Source: Gemmatimonas sp. (lineage in GTDB: Bacteria; Gemmatimonadota; Gemmatimonadetes; Gemmatimonadales; Gemmatimonadaceae). Taken from it: a stretch of DNA of 64,000 nt. The stretch is taken from assembly GCA_025361705.1 (NCBI GenBank), contig JANYJW010000013.1, forward strand, positions 24,572-88,571, written 5' to 3'. Within the stretch, counting starts at the first letter, position 1. Every line of letters starts with the position of its first letter. The notes under the pieces are model-generated. The model searched no databases. It had not been told where the DNA came from and saw only the letters and a list, made by a program, of their open reading frames with translations. The translations under genes and the position numbers were made by a program. Shown in pieces: positions 53,690 to 64,000 of this stretch.

Positions 53690-54751
53690 ATGGCTCAGAC
53701 TATTGATTTGCGCGGGTTGGTGCGGCCGCAGCTCGTCGAGATGACGAAGCGCGACGACAACCCGAACATCGCCGAGTTCCGGCTCCAGCCGCTCGAGCGC
53801 GGCTATGGGCACACGCTGGGCAATGCGATGCGTCGCATGCTGCTCTCGTCGCTCCGTGGCTCCGCGGTGTGGGGCTTCCGCATCGATGGCGTGCTCCACG
53901 AGCACCAGACCATCCAGGGCGTCGTCGAAGACGTCCATCAGATCATCGCCAACCTCAAGGTGCTGACGCTCTCGCTGGCGCCGGACCTCGAGGAGACGAT
54001 TCTCCGCATCAACTGCACGAAGGCCGGGGCAGTGGTGGCCGGGGACATCGAGGATCAGGGCGGTGTGCGGGTGATCAACCCCAAGCACCACCTGTTCACC
54101 ATGCAGGACGACCGCGACATCACGGTCGAGCTGTATGTGAACAAGGGGCGTGGCTACGTCGAGGCCGACCAGCACCCGGCCGACCGGTCGCTGCCGGTGG
54201 ACCTCGTCCGCATCGACTCCATCTATTCCCCGGTGCGCCGCGTGAATTTCCACGTGAGCGAGACGCGCGTGGGTCAGCGCACCGATTATGATCGCCTCGT
54301 CCTCACGGTCGAGTCGGACGGGACGGTGTCGCCGGAGGAAGCGGTCAGCTACGCCGCCGCCCTCGCGCAGACGCACTTCCAGCACTTCGCCGGCTTCGGC
54401 TCGCACAGCGCGGCCATTGCGGGGGACGGCACGACCGACGCACAGCGCCTCGCGCAGCTGCTGTCGACGTCCATCGACGCGCTCGAACTGTCGGTGCGCT
54501 CGGTCAACTCCCTGAAGAACTCGAACATCCGCTCGCTGGGCGACCTCGTCCGGCAGACGGAAGGCCAGATCATTCAGGTCAAGAACTTTGGCAAGAAGTC
54601 GCTCCAGGAGATCGCAGACCTGCTCGAGCGTGAAGGGCTGAACTTCGGGATGAAGTTCGATGACAGTGGCGACGGCGTCCGGGTCACGGACTGGGGCACG
54701 CCGCCGAGCCGGGCCGCGGCCAACGCGCCCGACGACGAAGAAGAGGAGTAA
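53690..54751 (+). CDS. rpoA: DNA-directed RNA polymerase subunit alpha
   Basis: 353 residues. The N-terminal assembly domain has FRLQPLERGYGHTLGNAMRRMLLSSL split as usual, and GVVEDVHQIIANLK. The C-terminal UP-element/activator domain has SVNSLKNSNIRSLGDLV and NFGKKSLQEIADLLEREGL. It is about 20 residues longer than E. coli alpha, with an acidic tail (DDEEEE). It is separated from rpsD by 165 bases carrying the heptamer pair, unlike the close spacing of the other genes in this operon. Confidence 0.98.
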   Translation: MAQTIDLRGLVRPQLVEMTKRDDNPNIAEFRLQPLERGYGHTLGNAMRRMLLSSLRGSAVWGFRIDGVLHEHQTIQGVVEDVHQIIANLKVLTLSLAPDLEETILRINCTKAGAVVAGDIEDQGGVRVINPKHHLFTMQDDRDITVELYVNKGRGYVEADQHPADRSLPVDLVRIDSIYSPVRRVNFHVSETRVGQRTDYDRLVLTVESDGTVSPEEAVSYAAALAQTHFQHFAGFGSHSAAIAGDGTTDAQRLAQLLSTSIDALELSVRSVNSLKNSNIRSLGDLVRQTEGQIIQVKNFGKKSLQEIADLLEREGLNFGMKFDDSGDGVRVTDWGTPPSRAAANAPDDEEEE

Positions 54752-54757
54752 CACCCG

Positions 54758-55114
54758 ATGCGTCACCGTAAGGCAGGCCGGCAACTGCGCCGGACGAGCG
54801 AGCAGAAACTCGCCCTGTTGCGCAATCTCGCCACGTCGCTCATCGAGAGCGGCGCCATCGAGACGACCGAGGCGAAGGCCAAGGAACTCCGGCCCTTCGT
54901 CGAGAAGCTGATCACCAAGGCCAAGGCGGGCACGTTGCACGACCGCCGCATGGCCGGCAAGCACGTCCACAAGCGTGAGGCGTCGGACAAGCTCTTCCAG
55001 GAGCTGGGCCCGAAGTTCGCCAAGCGCGCGGGCGGGTATACGCGCATTCTCAAGACCGGCCATCGCAAGGGCGACGGCGCGGACATGGCGCGCATCGAAC
55101 TGGTGGAGACCTAA
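54758..55114 (+). CDS. rplQ: 50S ribosomal protein L17 (bL17)
   Basis: 118 residues. Canonical start MRHRKAGRQLRRTSEQKLALLRNLATSLIE, then TEAKAKELRPFVEKLIT and the end GGYTRILKTGHRKGDGADMARIEL. It starts 6 bases after rpoA, which is its standard position. Confidence 0.98.
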   Translation: MRHRKAGRQLRRTSEQKLALLRNLATSLIESGAIETTEAKAKELRPFVEKLITKAKAGTLHDRRMAGKHVHKREASDKLFQELGPKFAKRAGGYTRILKTGHRKGDGADMARIELVET

Positions 55115-55117
55115 GCC

Positions 55118-55339
55118 ATGCCGATCGCACGCAATAAGTGCTTCGTCTGCGAGAAGGGCATTGCCTTCGGCAACAATGTCTCGCACGCCAACAACAAGAC
55201 CCGCCGCACCTGGAAGCCCAACCTCCAGGTCGTGCGCGTCGTGCACGAAGGCAAGATCACCAAGGTCAAGGTCTGCACGCGCTGCCTGCACGCCAACAAG
55301 GTGCGCCGCGCCCCGCGCGGACAGGTGGTCGTCGCGTAA
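55118..55339 (+). CDS. rpmB: 50S ribosomal protein L28 (bL28), zinc-binding type
   Basis: 73 residues. [25 protein letters not shown] and the later [15 protein letters not shown] show two Cys-x2-Cys pairs that bind zinc. It lies 3 bases after rplQ, so it extends the alpha operon; rpmB more often sits with rpmG. An intrinsic terminator follows. Confidence 0.95.
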   Translation: MPIARNKCFVCEKGIAFGNNVSHANNKTRRTWKPNLQVVRVVHEGKITKVKVCTRCLHANKVRRAPRGQVVVA

Positions 55340-55370
55340 CCGCTGGATCTCCCGAATCTGGGGTATTGAG

Positions 55371-55399
55371 AGGGGAGCCCCTGGGGGCTCCCTTTTCTT
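55371..55399 (+). terminator. Intrinsic terminator of the ribosomal operon
   Basis: Stem GGGAGCCC (55373-55380) with GGGCTCCC (55385-55392), loop CTGG, followed by TTTTCTT. It has the hairpin and U-tract expected of a factor-independent terminator, 31 bases after rpmB. Confidence 0.92.
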
Positions 55400-55401
55400 G
55401 T

Positions 55402-56450
<1,049 letters not shown>

Positions 56451-56451
56451 C

Positions 56452-57400
56452 GTGGCCCGCGCCCTCGTCACCGGCGCCGCCGGCTTCGCGGGGCAGTGGC
56501 TGTGCCGGGCTCTCCTCCGTGACGGATGGGAGGTCACGGGCGCGTCGCTGACCGGGCCGGCGCCCGAGGGCGTCCTCACGCCCGCCGAGCGTCAGGCGGT
56601 GCGGTGGATGGTGGCCGACCTGCGCGATGAGGATGCGGTGGCGAGCGTGCTCGACGCGTCGCAGCCCGACGCGGTCTTCCACCTGGCCGGCATCTCGTTT
56701 GTCCCGACGGCGCGCGAGGCGCCGGTGGCGGTCTGCCAGGCCAACGTGGTGGCCGGGGTCGCGGTGCTCGCTGACATTCGCCGCCGACGCGCCGTGGGCG
56801 CGCTCGACCCTGCCGTGGTGATGATCGGCAGCGCCGAGCAGTACGGGGCGCATGACGCGGCCGACGGGCCGCTCACCGAACGCGCGGCGTGCCGGCCGCT
56901 CACGCTGTACGCCGCCAGCAAGTACGCGCAGGAGATCTTTGCGCTCGAGGCGGCACGCGCCGACGGCGTGCGCGTGCTGTGCACCCGTTCGTTCAATCAC
57001 TCGGCGACGGGGCAGGCCTCGCACTTCCTCATTCCCGCGCTGGTCCGCCGGGTGGTGGCGGCGCGTCACACACCGCCGCCGCGTGCGATCAGCATCGGCA
57101 ACGGCCACACGACGCGCGATTTCCTGCACGCAGAGGACGTGGCGACTGCCTATCTTTCGCTCGCGGTGCGCGGCGTCCCCGGCGAGGTCTACAACGTGTG
57201 CTCCGGCACCGGGGTGACCGTCGAGGCGCTGGCGCGGGAAGTCTGTGCGCGCGCCGGGGTCGAGGCCGACCTGGCGGGTGATCCGGCGTTGCGCCGCGCC
57301 ATCGACGTGCCCTGGCTGGTGGGCGACAACACGAAGCTCCGCACGACGACCGGATGGGCTCCCCTTCGGTCGCGCTCCGACATCATCGACGACTTGCTCC

Positions 57401-57417
<17 letters not shown>
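56452..57417 (+). CDS. NAD-dependent epimerase/reductase, probable GDP-6-deoxy-D-mannose reductase (RMD)
   Basis: 321 residues from GTG 56452. The Rossmann loop is [19 protein letters not shown]. Later motifs are [40 protein letters not shown] (Tyr-x3-Lys), [10 protein letters not shown] and [14 protein letters not shown]. It is the RMD-like partner of Gmd: Gmd plus RMD yields GDP-D-rhamnose. GDP-6-deoxytalose or another deoxyhexose cannot be excluded. It overlaps the carB start by 17 bp. Confidence 0.85.
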
Positions 57418-60633
<3,216 letters not shown>

Positions 60634-60637
<4 letters not shown>

Positions 60638-61476
60638 GTGCGGTGCGCCGCCTGGCGTCGGCGCTGCTGCCGGACGTGGTGGCGGAACCGCTGCGCCGCC
60701 TGCTCCGGCGCCTGGCGGTGGCTCGTTTTCGCTCCTATGACGCGCGGCATCTGTACGACGGCCGATCGCTCGTCGTGCGCATTGCGGACCCGCTGGCACA
60801 GGAGTGGTACGACCACGACGGCACGCTGAGCACCGAAATCCTGCTGCTGCGCGAGCGCGGGCGGTTGCGCGCCGGGGCACGGGTGTTCGACGTCGGGGCG
60901 CACCAGGGGGTCGTGGCGCTGCTGCTCGCCGGACTCGTCGGGCCGGAGGGCGCCGTGGTGGCGGTGGAGGCGGTGGCACACAACGCGCGCCTCGCGCGGC
61001 GCAACGCCGAGGCCAATGGACTCGCGCAGATCCGGGTGGTGCACGCGGCCATCGCGGATGCCGAGGGCACGCTCTGGTTCGAGGACCGGTGGAATGGCGC
61101 GGTCAGCCGGCGGCCCGGCGTGGGCGTCGAGGTGGACGCCGTGACCATCGACGCCCTCGCCGTGCGCTGCGGCGCGCCCGATGTGCTGTTTGTCGACGTC
61201 GAGGGTTTTGAACTCCACGCCCTGCGCGGGGCGGCACGCACGCTCGCGGCGCACCAGCCCGATCTCTTTGTCGAGGCGCACGTGGGGTGCGGGCTCGAGC
61301 GCTTCGGGACGGTCGCCGACCTGCTGGCGCTCATCCCGAGCGGCTACTCGGTGTTCGTTGCCCCGGGCGAGGCCGGCGACTTCGTGCCGCTCGCCGACGG
61401 GCGTCCGCTCCTGTCCGCGCGCTGCCGCGTGGTGGCGCTGTCGCCGCGCATCCCTGAGATTACACGCCATGACTGA
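60634..61476 (+). CDS. FkbM family methyltransferase
   Basis: 280 residues from ATG 60634 (ATGA overlap with carB). The SAM-binding core is [21 protein letters not shown] (about 88-108), with the acidic ribose site in [10 protein letters not shown] and the FkbM signature [17 protein letters not shown] near 185. The first 45 residues are basic and may lie at the membrane. FkbM-type enzymes O-methylate sugars, which fits the surrounding polysaccharide genes. Confidence 0.93.
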
Positions 61477-62053
61477 CTCCTGGGTTCACCCGTCCGCGTT
61501 CGTCGACGATGGCGCCGTCCTTGGCGCCGGCACCAAGGTGTGGCACTTCTGCCACGTGATGCCGGGGGCCGTCATCGGCGAGCGCTGCTCGCTCGGCCAG
61601 AACGTGGTCGTGATGAACGGCACGTTGATCGGCAACAACGTGAAGATCCAGAACAACGTCTCCATCTACGAGGGCGTGGTGCTCGAGGATGACGTGTTCT
61701 GCGGGCCGTCGATGGTCTTCACCAACGTGATCAACCCGCGCAGCGCGGTGACGCGGAAGCACGAGTACAAGCGCACGCTGGTGCAGCTGGGGGCGTCGAT
61801 TGGCGCCAACGCGACCGTGGTGTGCGGGGCCACGCTGGGGCGCTACTGCTTTGTGGGAGCGGGCGCCGTCGTGACCCGGGACGTGCCTGACTACGCCCTC
61901 ATGACGGGAGTGCCCGCGCGGCGCACGGGGTGGATGTGCGAGTGCGGCGTGAAGCTGACCGAGGAAATCATGCAGCTCGCGTGCTCCGCGTGCGGCAAGC
62001 GGTATGCGCGCCGCGGCGAGAAGGTCTCTCCCCTGGCTGAGGGCGACGGATGA
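61469..62053 (+). CDS. Hexapeptide-repeat N-acetyltransferase (WbpD/WlbB-like)
   Basis: 194 residues from ATG 61469, overlapping the previous gene by 8 bp. The left-handed beta-helix is clear: [68 protein letters not shown]. The C-terminal tail has Cys-x-Cys and Cys-x2-Cys ([17 protein letters not shown]), which could bind zinc. In the Wbp pathway this enzyme acetylates the 3-amino group of UDP-GlcNAc3NA. The gene order with the dehydrogenase and aminotransferase supports that. Confidence 0.9.
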   Translation: MTDSWVHPSAFVDDGAVLGAGTKVWHFCHVMPGAVIGERCSLGQNVVVMNGTLIGNNVKIQNNVSIYEGVVLEDDVFCGPSMVFTNVINPRSAVTRKHEYKRTLVQLGASIGANATVVCGATLGRYCFVGAGAVVTRDVPDYALMTGVPARRTGWMCECGVKLTEEIMQLACSACGKRYARRGEKVSPLAEGDG

Positions 62054-63093
62054 GCGTGCGTGAATTCCGGGTGGCGCTGGTCGGATGCGGGCGCATCGCG
62101 CGCAACCACTTCGAGGCCATCGCCGGGCTGGACGGGATGGCGCTGAGCGCCGTCTGCGACACGGTGGAGGAGCGCGCGCGCACTGCGGGCGAGCAGTGGG
62201 GCGTGCCGTGGTTCACGTCGTACGACGAGATGCTCAAGCAGTCCGAGTGCGACATCGTCGTCGTCGCCACGCCGTCGGGCTTGCACCCGGCGCACGGCAT
62301 CAAGGCGGCGCAAGCGGGCAAACACGTGGTGTGCGAGAAGCCGATGGCGATTTCGCTGTCGTCGGCCGACGCGCTGGTGCAGGCGTGCGACGACGCCGGT
62401 GTGCAGCTGTTCGTGGTGAAGCAGAACCGGCTGAACCCGGCCATCCAGCTGGTGCGGCGCGCCATCGACCGTGGCCGCTTTGGCCGGATCTACATGGCCA
62501 ATGCCACGGTGCGCTGGGCGCGCCCGCAGGAGTACTACGACCAGGCGCCGTGGCGCGGGACGTGGGAGTTCGATGGCGGCGCGTTCATGAACCAGGCGTC
62601 GCACTATGTGGACCTCATCCAGTGGCTCGTGGGTCCCGTGGAGAGCATCATGGCGCGCACGGCCACCATGGCACGACGCATCGAAGCCGAGGATAGCGGC
62701 GCCGCGATCCTCAAGTTCCGCAACGGCGCCATCGGCGTGCTCGAGGTCACGATGCTCACGTTCCCGCGCAATCTCGAGGGCTCCATTACCCTCATCGGTG
62801 AGACGGGGACGGTGAAGATCGGCGGCACGGCGGTGAACAAGGTGGAGCACTGGCAGTTTGCCTCGTACGACGACGACGACAAGCTCATCGACCAGGCGAG
62901 CACGACGCCGCCCAACGTGTACGGGTTTGGGCATGCGGGCTATTACCGCAACGTGCTGGCCGTGCTGCGCGGCGAGGCGGCGCCGGACACGGATGGGCGG
63001 TCCGGGCGGAAGTCGCTGGAGCTGATCCTGGGGATCTACGAATCGGCAAAGACGGGGCATGAAGTGCCACTGCCGCTCAGGTCGAAGATGTAG
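62050..63093 (+). CDS. Gfo/Idh/MocA oxidoreductase (WbpB/WlbA-like UDP-sugar 3-dehydrogenase)
   Basis: 347 residues, ATGA overlap with the acetyltransferase. The NAD-binding start is [50 protein letters not shown] carries the family Glu-Lys-Pro motif, and [20 protein letters not shown] has the catalytic His region. In the WbpABCDE pathway it oxidises C3 of UDP-GlcNAcA, to be aminated by the DegT-type enzyme encoded downstream. Confidence 0.93.
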   Translation: MSVREFRVALVGCGRIARNHFEAIAGLDGMALSAVCDTVEERARTAGEQWGVPWFTSYDEMLKQSECDIVVVATPSGLHPAHGIKAAQAGKHVVCEKPMAISLSSADALVQACDDAGVQLFVVKQNRLNPAIQLVRRAIDRGRFGRIYMANATVRWARPQEYYDQAPWRGTWEFDGGAFMNQASHYVDLIQWLVGPVESIMARTATMARRIEAEDSGAAILKFRNGAIGVLEVTMLTFPRNLEGSITLIGETGTVKIGGTAVNKVEHWQFASYDDDDKLIDQASTTPPNVYGFGHAGYYRNVLAVLRGEAAPDTDGRSGRKSLELILGIYESAKTGHEVPLPLRSKM

Positions 63094-63156
63094 GATCGCC
63101 GGCCTGGGTGTGAGGCAGAGTGCGGGGGTGTGGCGGAAGGGGACGATTGGGGTGCG

Positions 63157-63194
63157 GAGGGGGCGGACGGGGCAGGAGCCCGCTCCGCCCCCTC
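63157..63194 (+). terminator. Hairpin after the WbpB-like gene
   Basis: An 11-bp perfect stem (GAGGGGGCGGA at 63157-63167, TCCGCCCCCTC at 63184-63194) with a 16-base loop lies 64 bases after the stop. No U-tract follows. It separates the WbpB-like gene from a new promoter region for the aminotransferase. Confidence 0.55.
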
Positions 63195-63259
63195 GCCCAT
63201 TCCTCACCTCCACTCCTCACCCCCCGCCAAGGCTCCCGCTAGCCTCCCCAAGTCGGTAA

Positions 63260-63286
63260 CTTTATCCGGCTAAGACAACTATAAAG
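63260..63286 (+). promoter_or_regulatory. AT-rich dyad and possible promoter before the WbpE-like gene
   Basis: CTTTAT (63260-63265) and ATAAAG (63281-63286) form an inverted repeat. TATAAA (63280-63285) is a fair -10 hexamer, 34 bases before the ATG. It is the most AT-rich stretch of this intergenic region. The -35 match is weak. Confidence 0.45.
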
Positions 63287-63319
63287 GGAACCGCTGTTCC
63301 CCCTGCCCATACAACCGCC

Positions 63320-64000
63320 ATGAGCGTCCCACTTCTCGATTTGCGCGCCCAGCACGCGACCATCCGCGACGAGATGGTTGCCTCCATCATGAAGGTCGTG
63401 GATGATCAGGCCTTCATCCTCGGCAAGCCGGTGGCCGACCTCGAAGCCGAGGTCGCCAAGCTCTCGAACAGCAAGTACGCGGTGGGCTGCGCCAGCGGCA
63501 CCGACGCGCTGCTCATTGCGTATCGCGCGGTCGGCGCCGTGGACGGGGCCGAGGTCATCACGTCGCCATTCACGTTCTTTGCGACGGCAGGGGCCATCCA
63601 CAACGTGGGCGCACGCCCGGTGTTCGTGGACATTGACCCCAAGACGTTCAACATGAACCCCGCCGCCGCTGCGGCAGCCATCACGGCGAAGACCAAGGCA
63701 ATCGTGCCGGTGGATCTCTTCGGCCAGGTGGCCGCGGTCGAGGACGTGGCGAAGATTGCCAAGGGCATCGCGGTCATCGAGGACGCGGCGCAGAGCATTG
63801 GCGCCCGCCGCAAGATCGATGGCACGTGGCGCATGGCGGGCGAGGCGGCGACCATCGGCACGTTCTCGTTCTTTCCGTCCAAGAACCTGGGCGGCTATGG
63901 CGATGGCGGCATGATCGTCACGCAGGACACCGCCATTGCCGAGCGTCTCAAGCGGCTTCGCGTGCACGGCGGCGCCAAGCAGTACTTCCATGACGAGGTC
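63320..64000 (+). CDS. DegT/DnrJ/EryC1/StrS aminotransferase (WbpE-like), cut by the window end
   Basis: The first 227 residues are visible from ATG 63320; the C-terminus lies outside. PLP-fold landmarks are VPLLDLRAQHATIRDEM, CASGTDALLIAYRAVG, VITSPFTFFATAGAI, VIEDAAQSIGA and the PLP-lysine motif SFFPSKNLGGYGDGG (Lys about 188). It likely aminates C3 of the UDP-3-keto-GlcNAcA made by the upstream dehydrogenase. It has its own promoter-like region, so it may start a second transcript. Confidence 0.93.
   Translation, partial: MSVPLLDLRAQHATIRDEMVASIMKVVDDQAFILGKPVADLEAEVAKLSNSKYAVGCASGTDALLIAYRAVGAVDGAEVITSPFTFFATAGAIHNVGARPVFVDIDPKTFNMNPAAAAAAITAKTKAIVPVDLFGQVAAVEDVAKIAKGIAVIEDAAQSIGARRKIDGTWRMAGEAATIGTFSFFPSKNLGGYGDGGMIVTQDTAIAERLKRLRVHGGAKQYFHDEV

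Noticed and set aside
63094..63319. Another heptamer-family locus after the WbpB-like gene
   Set aside because: The sequence is purine/pyrimidine-skewed with an inverted repeat, but no 7-bp period or GAYGGSA units could be aligned.

Overview
The window is about 64 kb of very GC-rich, densely packed bacterial chromosome. It has no phage, transposon, plasmid or CRISPR signature. A Gram-negative, diderm cell is indicated by TonB/ExbB/ExbD sets, many lipoproteins with lipoboxes, and the start of a UDP-amino-sugar-acid polysaccharide locus. The gene mix resembles Gemmatimonadota: an S9 peptidase, GTG/TTG starts, ATGA/GTGA stop-start overlaps, and a Bacteroidetes-like NagB/PIG-L fusion. That placement is an inference from content and composition; no 16S gene is present to prove it. 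|| Layout: (1) 1-6.2 kb, a glycoside hydrolase cut by the left edge, followed by a complete MalK/MalE/MalF/MalG-type sugar ABC importer. (2) 6.2-11.0 kb, a convergent Hsp20 gene, then a signalling block: a soluble NtrB-like kinase, a free-standing Fis-type HTH protein, an OmpR-type regulator and a membrane kinase. (3) 11.1-14.5 kb, a TonB-ExbB-ExbD-ExbD operon and a second TonB-like gene. (4) 14.7-19.1 kb, two APC amino-acid permeases and an SLC1-type symporter. (5) 19.2-24.6 kb, a spermidine-synthase-like membrane/transferase module split over two overlapping genes, an LtaS-like alkaline-phosphatase-fold enzyme and a small lipoprotein. (6) 24.7-37.4 kb, an S9 peptidase and a minus-strand amino-sugar/murein-salvage series (NagK-like kinase, SSS symporter, NagB-PIG-L fusion, HesB protein, acyltransferase, NagZ/beta-lactamase fusion). 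A divergent DUF1343 (NamZ-like) gene shares its 5' end with the last of these. (7) 37.4-40.5 kb, an inositol-lipid module (CDP-alcohol phosphatidyltransferase plus inositol-3-phosphate synthase) and small unknown genes. (8) 40.5-48.2 kb, mixed housekeeping: an E2 acyltransferase, a PHP phosphoesterase, an SDR, thioredoxin reductase, an MBL hydrolase, an Rrf2 regulator and tRNA-Leu(CAG). (9) 48.4-51.8 kb, smpB, an amidase, pyrD and pyrF. (10) 52.0-55.3 kb, the alpha ribosomal operon rpmJ-rpsM-rpsK-rpsD-rpoA-rplQ, followed by rpmB. (11) 55.5-64 kb, a surface-polysaccharide block (gmd, rmd-like, FkbM methyltransferase, wbpD/wbpB/wbpE-like genes) with carB embedded in it. || Two non-coding signals stand out. 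The first is a dispersed 7-bp-period repeat with consensus GAYGGSA. It usually occurs as an inverted pair that begins at or right after a stop codon (6.2, 17.7, 53.5 and 55.4 kb), and a one-sided copy has become the coding start of pyrF. The second is an identical 11-mer, GATCTCACGAC, placed exactly 2 nt before the start codons of rpoA and trxB. No gene-free stretch exceeds 300 bases; the longest, about 294 bases at 6786-7079, holds a tandem 14-mer and a possible promoter.
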